In this document: positions 35,453-44,291 of the stretch, one piece after another
How positions within the stretch are numbered: position 1 is the first letter of the stretch
How the letters are laid out: each line of letters begins with the position of its first letter
Translations under genes and position numbers: made by a program
Origin: Rhodocyclaceae bacterium
GTDB taxonomy: Bacteria; Pseudomonadota; Gammaproteobacteria; Burkholderiales; Rhodocyclaceae
Assembly: GCA_016721505.1 (NCBI GenBank)
Contig: JADKHX010000018.1
Coordinates: 1-44,940 of the forward strand
Length of the DNA stretch: 44,940 bases
Reading direction: 5' to 3'
The notes under the pieces: generated by a model
Seen by the model: only the letters and a program-made list of their open reading frames with translations
Told to the model about the DNA's origin: nothing
Databases searched by the model: none

Positions 35453-36022
35453 ATGGATGACCCGCGTACGGACGAGGCGCTTATGCTGGCTTATCGCGAT
35501 GGCGACGCAGCGGCCTTCGAGGGGTTGTATGCGCGCCATCGGGCCAAGCTATTCCGCTATCTGCTGCGCCAGTGCGGGCGGCGCGAGCAGGCGGACGAAA
35601 TGTTTCAGGAGATATGGATGTCGGTGATACGCGCGCGCAGCAACTATGAGGTAACCGCCAAGTTCACCACTTGGCTGTATCGCATCGCGCACAATCGCCT
35701 GGTCGATAGCTATCGCGCGGCCGGGCGGCTGGCCGAATTTGAAGTTGATGTGCTTGATGACCAAGGCGACCCGCCGGATTACCCGGCATCCGCCAATGAA
35801 CAACCCGAGCGACTGGTAGCACGCGCGCAACTGGCCGGCCGATTGGTGGCAGCAATAGGCCTACTGCCAACTACGCAGCGCGAAGCTTTCCTGCTCGCCG
35901 CCGAAGGCGGGCTGACGGTGGAGGAAATTGCCAACGCCACGGCCTGCGGTTTCGAGACCGCGAAGAGTCGCTTGCGCTACGCCTATGCACGACTGAGACA
36001 CGAACTGGAGGACCTGCGATGA
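35453..36022 (+). CDS. ECF-subfamily RNA polymerase sigma factor
   Basis: Sigma-70 family extracytoplasmic-function factor of 189 residues. Region 2 (about 15-85): FEGLYARHRAKLFRYLLRQC and the core-binding/promoter-melting helix DEMFQEIWMSVIRARSNY, then FTTWLYRIAHNRLVDSYR. Region 4 (about 125-185): LPTTQREAFLLAAEGGLTVE with HTH AACGFETAKSRLRYA. The linker is Asp/Pro-rich. The stop overlaps the start of the next gene (ATGA), whose product looks like its anti-sigma factor. A third gene, encoding a lipoprotein, follows, so this is a cell-envelope stress-type operon (inference). Confidence 0.94.
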   Translation: MDDPRTDEALMLAYRDGDAAAFEGLYARHRAKLFRYLLRQCGRREQADEMFQEIWMSVIRARSNYEVTAKFTTWLYRIAHNRLVDSYRAAGRLAEFEVDVLDDQGDPPDYPASANEQPERLVARAQLAGRLVAAIGLLPTTQREAFLLAAEGGLTVEEIANATACGFETAKSRLRYAYARLRHELEDLR

Positions 36023-36912
36023 GCACTCCTGTCAGTCCCAATAAAAAAGATTTACCGGAATCCGCGGTGAGCGAATTGCATACGCTTTATCGCGAAGGTG
36101 CAGCGGACGAACCGGATGCGATGCTCGACCGTCGCATTCTCGATGCAGCACGCAGCGCCCTGCATGACGATCCAACACACAAGGCCAATCACAGGACATC
36201 ATGGTGGAAAACCTGGGCCAGGCCAGCGTCTGTGTTCGCGATCATGATCCTCGGCATATCGCTGTCGTGGAACGTCATGGATGAACAAGAACGCGCGATG
36301 CGCGATGATCTGATCAGCGCAGAACGCACGCATGAACTTGCAAGCCAAGCGAAAACAAAAGACACACGGACAGCCCCTGCGGCCACCGCGCAAGCGCCCA
36401 TGCAAGAAACAACGACGAAAGACGCGGCAGCAATGGCAGAAAAGAAACAAGGCTTCGCACCACAAGTCGCGCCAGTGGCAGAACCACAAGCATTCCCGGC
36501 GCGGCAAGACAGCGCAAAGTCTGAAGCCAGTGCCACCGGCTCGCTAGCCAAGCCTTCGGCAGTCGCCGATGCCCCGGCAGAAGTTGAGCTACGCAAATCC
36601 GTCGCCGCGCCCGCCGCGCCACCGCCCGCAATCCTTGCGCCAGCACCCGCTGCGGCACTCGTCATGCCGACTGCAGACGCCTCGGCTGAGAGGGCGAATA
36701 AATCCTCAGCCAAACGGCTGGCCAGCACGGCTCTGAGTAAGGAATCCGACGCCACAGACGATGCCGCAAGCCCCGAAGCTTGGCTCGACCAAATCCGCAA
36801 ACTGCGTGCCGCCGGGCGCAACGCCGAAGCCGCGCAAAGCCTGGAGCGCTTCCGCAAGCGTTACCCCAGCGTGGCGCTGCCGGACGATTTGCGCGAGGTG
36901 AAATCTCCTTAA
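36019..36912 (+). CDS. membrane-anchored anti-sigma-like protein
   Basis: Protein of 297 residues. The N-terminal 55 residues are acidic and helical (LPESAVSELHTLYREGAADE), suitable for binding the sigma factor. One transmembrane segment, SVFAIMILGISLSWNVM (about 73-90), is followed by a long periplasmic region rich in Ala, Pro, Lys and Gln. The C-terminal SPEAWLDQIRKLRAAGRNAE and LERFRKRYPSVALP resemble a TPR-like end seen in similar proteins. It lacks the zinc-binding HxxxCxxC of ZAS anti-sigma factors. Its start overlaps the sigma factor stop, supporting partnership. Confidence 0.8.
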   Translation: MSTPVSPNKKDLPESAVSELHTLYREGAADEPDAMLDRRILDAARSALHDDPTHKANHRTSWWKTWARPASVFAIMILGISLSWNVMDEQERAMRDDLISAERTHELASQAKTKDTRTAPAATAQAPMQETTTKDAAAMAEKKQGFAPQVAPVAEPQAFPARQDSAKSEASATGSLAKPSAVADAPAEVELRKSVAAPAAPPPAILAPAPAAALVMPTADASAERANKSSAKRLASTALSKESDATDDAASPEAWLDQIRKLRAAGRNAEAAQSLERFRKRYPSVALPDDLREVKSP

Positions 36913-36980
36913 CCCCTTTTCCTGATGCCCTTCGTTTACAGGCTTGCGGACATCGCAAACCTTTACCAACGGAGAACATC

Positions 36981-37988
36981 ATGAAAACTCGCACCAGTAC
37001 ACGCACACGCACACGCACACGCACACTCACCTCCCGCGTCGCATCCCGCATCATTGGCGCAGCCAGCCTGCTCGCCTTGCTCGGCTGCGCGCAGACCACA
37101 TTGGCCACCAATCTGGTCGATGTCGCTATCGTCAATCGCAACACCGGCGAGCGGCTCACGCCGTATCGCCACGACGGCAAACTCTATGTCGCCGGCACCC
37201 CGGGCGACGCCTACTTTGTCGAACTCAAAAGCAACCGCGGCAACCGTGTGCTCACCGTGCTTTCGGTCGATGGCATCAACGTGCTCACCGGCCAAAGCGC
37301 CGCGACGCTGCAATCCGGCTATGTGATCGCTGGCGGGCAAAGTTATGGCGTCACCGGCTGGCGCAAAAGCATGGACGACGTCGCCCAGTTTGTATTCACC
37401 GCCTTGCCCGACTCCTATGCCGCGCGCACCGGGCGGCCGGGCAATGTCGGCGTGATCGGCGTCGCTGTATATCGCGAAAAATACGCGCCAGCGCCGGTCG
37501 CCGTGGCACCCTATTCGCCGCCGCTGGATTCCTGGCGCGCCAATCGGCAAGCCAAAGCCGCCGCAGATTCTGCACGCGACGAAGCCGCTTATCCCAATGC
37601 TCCCGCACCATCAGCGGTGCCTGCGCCAGTGATGGAAGCCAAAGAAAAATTTGAGAGCAGCAGCGGCAGTCTCGCCAATCTGGCACGCAGTGACGTCAAG
37701 GACAGCGCAGCACCAGCACTCGCCGATCGTCGCGCAACACTAGCGGACTCACGTATCGAAGCTGACCTACAACTCAAGAAACTAGGCACCGGCCACGGCC
37801 AGCGCGAACATTCGCCAACGCGCTACACCGAGTTCGCCCGCAACAGCGATACGCCCGATGAAGTCATCACTATCTACTACGACTCGCGCGCCAATCTCAT
37901 CGCTCGCGGTGTCATCCCAACGCCGCGCCGCGCCGAACCAACACCATTCCCGGCTAGCGCGGGGTTTGTGCCTGATCCGTTTGGTTAA
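36981..37988 (+). CDS. putative lipoprotein of the sigma-factor operon
   Basis: Protein of 335 residues, third gene of the operon, 68 nt after the anti-sigma-like gene. GGAG precedes ATG 36981. The signal peptide has an unusual n-region of Thr-Arg dipeptides encoded by the microsatellite ACACGC and ends in a possible lipobox, LLALLGC. The mature part begins with a compact beta-rich domain (about 45-175; VDVAIVNRNTGERLTPYRHD, GYVIAGGQSYGVTGW), then an Ala/Pro linker, and a C-terminal SPTRYTEFARNSDTPDEVIT that resembles small peptidase-inhibitor-like or repeat regions. I do not recognise the family with certainty. Its last 39 bases plus the following repeat are duplicated at 38.68 kb. Confidence 0.8.
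   Translation: MKTRTSTRTRTRTRTLTSRVASRIIGAASLLALLGCAQTTLATNLVDVAIVNRNTGERLTPYRHDGKLYVAGTPGDAYFVELKSNRGNRVLTVLSVDGINVLTGQSAATLQSGYVIAGGQSYGVTGWRKSMDDVAQFVFTALPDSYAARTGRPGNVGVIGVAVYREKYAPAPVAVAPYSPPLDSWRANRQAKAAADSARDEAAYPNAPAPSAVPAPVMEAKEKFESSSGSLANLARSDVKDSAAPALADRRATLADSRIEADLQLKKLGTGHGQREHSPTRYTEFARNSDTPDEVITIYYDSRANLIARGVIPTPRRAEPTPFPASAGFVPDPFG
36999..37026 (+). repeat. ACACGC microsatellite in signal peptide
   Basis: Four perfect ACACGC hexamers and a partial fifth, encoding Thr-Arg repeats in the positively charged n-region. Copy number changes stay in frame. Confidence 0.85.
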
Positions 37989-38014
37989 GTCATGAAGTTG
38001 TCAGTTGGTGCTGG
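37950..38014 (+). repeat. duplicated flank, left copy
   Basis: About 64 nt running from CCGGCTAGCG through the lipoprotein stop codon (GTTTGGTTAA) into CAGTTGGTGCTGG. It recurs, imperfectly, in the same orientation at 38681-38744, on the far side of the leftward small gene. Confidence 0.85.
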
Positions 38015-38065
38015 CCATACGCCGTATGGCCGGTGAACTGGCCATTCCATCGCCAGCACCAATTG
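38002..38065. repeat. dispersed palindromic repeat, copy 8 (full, expanded)
   Basis: Left arm CAGTTGGTGCTGGC (38002-38015) pairs with GCCAGCACCAATTG (38052-38065), one mismatch. The interior holds a perfect hairpin, GGCCATAC-GCC-GTATGGCC (38013-38031). It starts 13 nt after the lipoprotein stop. Confidence 0.9.
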
Positions 38066-38174
38066 AGGTCTTGGTTTGAGTTTCCGAAATCGCACTTTCA
38101 GCTTCAACTGACCTGTGAGCGCGGATGATTGAAGTGCAGACAATAAGCGACTCATCCAGACAGACAATCGACCA

Positions 38175-38591
38175 TCAATGGAAATCCATGCGCCATGTTA
38201 TCGACAGCGAATTCCGACGTGGATGGATTTCAACGTAGCCTTCATGCGAATCGAAGCGCAGTACGGACACCAATGAAGCGCGTGCGCTGTTGCCAACCGG
38301 CGTCAGGTTTGTGCCACCTTTCCATCTAAATTGCTGCCTCGCGTCAACGGCAATACCCAAGCGCGTATTGGCATCACCACTCAGGCCAAAGGCTAGTGTC
38401 TGCAACGGACGAACGGGGACAATACTTAGAACCAGTTGGTAGGAAGGTATGCGCTTTGACCCGGCAGGCTCGAAAGCGATGAGCGGCACCAAAATCGGAT
38501 CTGCGGTGCGCGTGTAAAAATCAATAGGCTCCGCCGCGTGGGCCGCCAAGGCTGTTGATAGAAACACTAACAAAAATACCAAACTGGACAT
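38175..38591 (-). CDS. small secreted protein, unknown function
   Basis: About 138 residues from ATG 38591. A typical signal peptide (SSLVFLLVFLSTALAAHAAE) ends with an AHA-A cleavage site. The mature part is beta-rich: PSYQLVLSIVPVRPLQTLAF, TRLGIAVDARQQFRWKGG and the C-terminal NSLSITWRMDF. No family recognised. An upstream TTG at 38645 would spoil the signal. The gene is read leftward and sits between two copies of the lipoprotein 3' end plus repeat, as if the locus had been inserted or duplicated there. Confidence 0.7.
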   Translation of the reverse strand: MSSLVFLLVFLSTALAAHAAEPIDFYTRTADPILVPLIAFEPAGSKRIPSYQLVLSIVPVRPLQTLAFGLSGDANTRLGIAVDARQQFRWKGGTNLTPVGNSARASLVSVLRFDSHEGYVEIHPRRNSLSITWRMDFH

Positions 38592-38680
38592 GATCGTCTT
38601 CGTAAAGACAGCACTACCAAGAACGTAAAACTTAGCTTGAACCAATTAGCTGGTGCCTTCTGTCTGTTGCCACACCCTTA

Positions 38681-38744
38681 CCGGTTAGTGTGGATTTGTG
38701 CCTGATCCGTTCGGTTAATTGATGGAGTTGTCAGTTGGTGCTGG
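38681..38744 (+). repeat. duplicated flank, right copy
   Basis: Matches 37950-38014: TTTGTGCCTGATCCGTT, GGTTAA and GAGTTGTCAGTTGG are all conserved, including a stop-like TTCGGTTAA at 38710-38718 that no longer belongs to a gene. Confidence 0.85.
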
Positions 38745-38773
38745 TGACACGGCGTGTTGCCAGCACCAACTGG
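38732..38773. repeat. dispersed palindromic repeat, copy 9 (full palindrome)
   Basis: CAGTTGGTGCTGG (38732-38744) and CCAGCACCAACTG (38760-38772) are a perfect 13-bp inverted repeat, around an interior containing ACAC-GGC-GTGT. This is the most complete copy; single-arm copies elsewhere look like halves of it. Confidence 0.93.
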
Positions 38774-38817
38774 CAAAGCATCATGGCCGCTCAATTTGAC
38801 CAAACGTTTGAACGCTT

Positions 38818-38851
38818 GCATGCTGAATTTGCGAGGCATAATTCAGCATGC
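38818..38851 (+). promoter_or_regulatory. 11-bp dyad covering the start codon of the RecQ-UvrD fusion
   Basis: GCATGCTGAAT (38818-38828) is perfectly complementary to ATTCAGCATGC (38841-38851), loop 12 nt. The start codon (38848-38850) is inside the right arm and the only GAGG is in the loop. It could act as an RNA structure limiting translation or as a protein-binding operator (inference). Confidence 0.6.
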
Positions 38852-41800
38852 CTTCCGCCAGTACAGAACAGCCGTCGTTCGCACCGCGCTGTCTAAGTCT
38901 CGACTTGGAGACTGACCCATCTACCGGGCGCATCTTGAAAATTGGCGCGCTCCGCCCCGATACCGGCAAGTTTTTGCACTTCAAGGGTTCCTTCAATCTT
39001 GTTAGTGCGTTACGCGATGTTGATGCACTTGGCGATGGCGCGAGCTTCGTGTTGGGGCACAACGTTGTTCGGCACGACTTGAATATCTTGCGTGCGGCAG
39101 CGCCTGAGCTTGCGCTTCTCAAGCTACCCGTGGTCGATACCCTAGTGCTGTCACCGCTGGCTTTTCCGCGTAATCCGTATCACCAGTTGGTAAAGGATTA
39201 CAAGCTACTGAAGCTTGCCGTGAATGATCCTTTGGCCGACGCGCAACGGGCCGTAGCTTTGTTAGACGACCAGCGTAGAGCATTGCGGGCAGAACCACTG
39301 AGCATTGTTCGCTCGTATCACTTCCTGCTTGTGCCCCAAGATGCTTTGTCAGGCATCGGAGGACTCAATCATATCTTCCGAATACTCACAAAGGAGACTC
39401 GTCCTTCACTGGCATTCGTTCGCGAAGCGATTGCCGATGCATTGACCGACAAGGTTTGCAAACATGGCTTGGCAAAGTTATTGATTGCACTTGAAAGTGA
39501 AGTGCACCACCTGAGCATCGCCTACTTTCTCGCATGGGTGCGTGTAGCTGGCGAAAACTCAATCATTCCACCTTGGGTACGAATCGAATATCCCGAAACT
39601 GCACGACTCGCTCGCGAATTACGTGCGACGCCTTGCGGCGATGCTCAGTGTAGCTATTGTCGCGAACAGCACGACTCGCGGCGCTGGCTCAAGCAGTGGT
39701 TTGGCTATGATGATTTCCGCCACGAAAGTGAAGGCAAATCACTGCAGACGGAAATCGTAGCAAGCACGTTGGCAGGACAATCGCAACTTGGGATTTTGCC
39801 CACGGGCGGCGGCAAGTCGTTGTGTTATCAGTTGCCCGCGCTGATGCGCTTTCAGCAAACGGGCGCGCTCACCATTGTCGTTTCACCACTGCAAGCCTTG
39901 ATGAAAGATCAGGTGGACACTCTCATGCGGCGTGATGTGTCTTGCGCAGCGACGATCAATGGTCTTCTCTCGATGCCCGAGCGCAAACAAGTGCTCGATG
40001 GAATCCGCCTTGGCAATGTTGGCATCTTGCTAGTGTCACCTGAGCAAGTTCGCAACAAAGGGTTTCGCGCTGCAATTCTCCATCGCGAGATTGCCGCATG
40101 GGTTTTCGATGAGGCGCATTGTCTGTCCAAATGGGGACATGATTTCCGATCTGACTATCTCTATGTCGCTCGATTCATTCGCGAACGGCACGACAAAGAC
40201 TTGCCCGTCATCACCTGCCTGACGGCAACAGCAAAGCCCGATGTTATTGAAGATATCGCAGCACATTTTCGACAAAAGCTCGGGCTCGAATTAGTGCGGC
40301 ATTTGGGATCGACCGAACGCAAAAATCTGAATTTCGCCATCGTGCCTACCCGCGACACGACCAAGCCGGGCCAAGTACAGCAGTTGCTCACTGACTACTT
40401 TGGTGAAGTTGGCAATGACTCAAGCGTGGGCCAATTAAAGCCGGGCTGTGCCATCGTTTATTGCTCAAGGCAAAAAGGCACTGAGGAACTCGCCCAATTC
40501 TTGGTGGACATGGGCTGGTCAGCGGCTGCGTTTCACGGCGGCATGCTGCCTGACAAGAAAAAGGATACGCAGCAAAAATTTATCGTCGGTGAGCTGAAGG
40601 TTATTGTTGCCACGAACGCTTTTGGCATGGGTATCGACAAGCCTGATGTACGTTTAGTCATTCATGCCGACATACCCGGCTCACTTGAAAATTACATTCA
40701 GGAAGCGGGTCGCGCTGGTCGCGATCAAGGGACAGCGTTTTGCGTCCTTCTCTACGACAGCAAGGATGCCGATCGGCAATTCAGTTTGAGCAGTCGTAGC
40801 AATCTGACGATCAATGACATAAAGCAATTGCTAAAAGCATTACGGCGGAGAAAACCCGACGCCGATGGCAATGTGGTTATCACAACCGATGAGCTGTTAG
40901 CAACGGAAGGTCTGGCTGTTGATTTCGAATTGGACGACCGGAATCGGGACACAAAGGTCAAAGCTTCGCTGGCATGGCTGGAAACTGCCGGACTACTGGA
41001 GCGGAATGAAAATCGCAGTCAGGTGTTTCCCTCCTCCCTTCGTTTTAAGCACATTGACGAAGCGAGAAAGAAGCTGGCGAACGCCAGTTATTCGCTCGAG
41101 CGTCAGGGGCAACTCATCGCTTTGCTGCAGGCGATCTTGCAAGCCGAGCCAACAGAAGGATTGACAACGGATGAGCTTTGCATGGCCACCGGTCTCGGAC
41201 TCCGTGATTTGCGCAAAGCGTTTGACGATTTGGAGACTCTGGGCCTGCTGGAAAACGATAGCAGTTATGCCGTGTTTTTGCGCGTGGCGGTGAAAGGCGC
41301 GTCGAAGAATACCTTACTTCGTGTCAGCGAGATGGAGGTCAAGCTACTCGGCATTTTGCGCACCGAGGCGCCAGACGCTCAGGGCACAGTGGGTGGTGTG
41401 AATTTGAATTTGCGCCGTGTTACCCAGGCGCTCAAAGATGCCGGTATTGGTGGCGAGCTAAAGCAGCACGTTGCGCGCTTGTTAAAAAGTTTTGCAGGCG
41501 ACGGTCGCGCGCTCCCGGATGGTCGAGAGAGTCTGAAGCTCAAGCGGTTGGACGTCGATAACTACAGCGTCGCGGGTCCAACGGAGTTGGGATGAAATTG
41601 AGGAGCTATCGAACCGACGACGTGCTTGTGCGCAAGTGGTGCTCAGTGCATTCCCCGCCACATTGCCGAGTGGTGCCAAAGGCCTGACATTTGCGCCACG
41701 CTCACTGAGGGCGCGATTAAGAAAGCGCTACGCAACGACATCGAGATAGCCTCACAGAATATCGATTACACCGACGCAGTGCAGACGGCGCTAATGTATT

Positions 41801-44010
41801 TGCATGACCACGGCGTGCTGACCTTGACGCAAGGGCTATCGATTTTTCGCAATGCGATGACGCTCAGACTCACCCGAGGCAAAGGAAAGTTCTGGTCGCG
41901 CCCTTCAGTTTGAGGCGCATAACCTATCAACCGTTGGCCGACCACTACGAACAAAAGGTCAGCCAGATTCACGTCATGATTCGTTATGCCGAAATCGGAT
42001 TGGAGAAAATCTCTGCCTCGTTAGCACTGACTGCCGACTATTTCACATTGTCGCGGGAAGGTTTTCTCAAACGCTACTTTCATCAAGACAAGGAAATGTT
42101 GGAGCGTGCTACCACGCAAGAGTCTTGGCACCGCATTCGCGACGGTTTGTCGCCGTTACAAGCAAAGCTTGTGACAGAAAAACGCCCCACTAATCGACTG
42201 GTGTTGGCTGGCCCAGGCTCGGGCAAGACGCGGTTAATCGTGCATCGCGCCGCATTCTTGGTGCGCGTGATGCGGGAAGCGCCGAGCAGTATCTTGGTTG
42301 TCACGTTTAACCGCCATGCAGCGCAGGATATTCGTCGCCGCTTTGCCCGACTTAATCGATACCGACGCCTTCGGCATTGCTGCTTATACCTATCACGGAC
42401 TGGCGATGCGCCTAACCGGAACATCGTTGGCCGCGCGTAACGCGGATACGCCGATAGATTTTGACGCAATACTCGCTGACGCCACCCGCATGCTCAAAGG
42501 TGAAGGCGCGGAGGAATTTGGTGACGAACCTGACGCGCTTCGAGATCGTATGTTGGGCGGCTTCCGTTGGTTGTTGGTGGATGAATACCAGGACATTAAC
42601 GCCGGTCAATACGATTTTCTGTCAGCATTAGCTGGACGCACACTGAGCGATTCATCACGCAAGTTGACCTTGATGGCCGTCGGCGACGACGACCAAAATA
42701 TCTATGAATTTAATGGCGCACAGGTGGAGTTCATTCGTCGCTTTGAAACCGACTACAACGCAAAGACAGACTATCTGGTTGAGAATTTCCGGTCTACGCG
42801 ACACATTATTGATGCGGCGAATGCACTCATAAAGCCACATCCTGATCGACTGAAGGTCGACCACCCCATCGCCATTGACAGGGATCGCCGCAAGAACGAT
42901 GCAGGTGGTATCTGGGCTCGCAAGGACTCAGGCGTGAGCCAAGGGCGAGTGCAGGTGCTGCCTGTCGGCACTGACCCGCTTGGCCATACTCAGGCTTGGT
43001 TGGCGATCCAAGAATTGCAGCGGCTCGCAGCTACCGCTCCCCATTGGGATTGGTCGCGTGTTGCGATCATCGCAAGTCAGTGGAGCGTACTGAATCCGAT
43101 GCGTGCAGCGTGCGAACTTAAGGGCATTCCGGCACATTTTGCTGGCGGGCGCGAAAAGTCCTTCCCAGCGTGGCGACTTCGCGAAGTGTCGGCACTCATG
43201 GATTGCTTGAGGCAGCGATTGACACAAGCAATGACGGCAAGCGAGCTGCGGACAATTGCAAATGACTTACGCGGAAATGCATTGTTGACACCAGGCTTTC
43301 GACTAATTGAACAATGGTGCGATTCCGTGATGCTTGAAAGTGGCGCATTTGATCTTCCGGTGTCGGCCTTGCTCGACGATCTTTACGAATATTGCAGTGA
43401 GCAAAATCGTGTTGCAGCTGAGGGTATTACGCTGACCACCGCACACGGTGCAAAAGGTCTGGAATTCGATCACGTCATTGTTTTGAGTGGTGATTGGAGT
43501 CACGCCAACCAATCGTTACCTGCGGAGCGGCGCTTGTATTACGTTGCTATGACGCGGGCGCGGGAGACACTAACTCTTTGCACCGATGGTCAAAAAGATT
43601 TTGCTTCTGAACTGGCAAACGCAAGTAATCCTGCAGTTTTTCGTCGAGACGCGCCTATCGTTCAGAACTGCCAGTTGGCCTGTCGCGCCGCTACGAAGCG
43701 CTCAGCATGAGCGATGTCTATCTGGATTTTTGGGGATGGCAGTCCGAAGCGTCGCGTGCCGCAATTACGCGCTCGATCGTAGGGGACTTGGTACGCGTCG
43801 AAAAGACAAACAATGTTTGGGAGATTCAGACACTTAGCGGCACAAAAATTGGCCGGACTGCCAAAAAGTTTGAGATGCCGACTGGGCGGATGATTAACGC
43901 CCGCATCGCAGCAATATGTCGTCGGAGCAAGGGCGATGTCGCTCGAATATCTGGCACGAATCGTTGTTGATCAATGGGAAGTCGTTTTGCCGGAGTTTGT
44001 GATTGAGTAG
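38848..44010 (+). pseudogene. giant exonuclease-RecQ-UvrD helicase fusion, multiply frameshifted
   Basis: About 1720 residues when repaired. Residues 1-150: DEDD-type exonuclease (LSLDLET, GHNVVRHDLNIL, DPLADAQRA). About 290-760: RecQ helicase with Walker A Lys323 in LPTGGGKSLCY, DEAH at 421 (VFDEAHCLSKWGHDF) and AGRAGRDQGT. Second half: UvrD-like helicase with LVLAGPGSGKTRLIVHR, DEYQDI, GDDDQNIYEF, VENFRSTRHI and LTTAHGAKGLEFDHV. A small C-terminal domain ends WEVVLPEFVIE before TAG at 44008. Six single-base frame changes are inferred: extra base near 41574-41590, missing near 41683-41687, missing near 41899-41905, extra in TTT 42342-42344, missing near 43651-43665, extra near 43941-43945. 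They sum to zero, and the first 915 residues are open. I recall this architecture from intact bacterial proteins. Probably DNA repair or defence. Confidence 0.82.
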
Positions 44011-44069
44011 GTCGGCGGTGTGCGCTAGTCCGATTGCAATAATCTGTCTAATGACCGACATCCGGATCG

Positions 44070-44094
44070 CCAGTTGGTGCTGGTGACACGCCGT
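44070..44094 (-). repeat. dispersed palindromic repeat, copy 10
   Basis: CCAGTTGGTGCTGG (44070-44083) followed by TGACACGCCGT, exact in both core and leader on the minus strand. It lies 59 nt after the RecQ-UvrD stop. The rest of 44011-44291 shows no gene. Confidence 0.88.
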
Positions 44095-44291
44095 CACTCA
44101 CAATCAAATGACAGGATAGACCTGTTGATTACCGTCCACTACGTACAAATCCACGATAATCATTGAAAATGGATTTCCAAAATTGCCAATGCGCCCGATC
44201 GATAACATCAACAGCTTGCTTGCGGAAGACCTCAAGGGCATCCTCCTGTCATCCCATTACATTGCAACGATAGCTGCGTTCCGAATACTCG

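Noticed and set aside
36780..36980. Upstream extension of the lipoprotein gene by 67 codons
   Set aside because: It overlaps the anti-sigma-like gene, and the ATG at 36981 has GGAG plus a proper signal peptide.
38641..38654. ACCAATTAGCTGGT as a repeat core
   Set aside because: A short imperfect palindrome without the leader or the CCAGCACC half; likely chance or a heavily eroded remnant.
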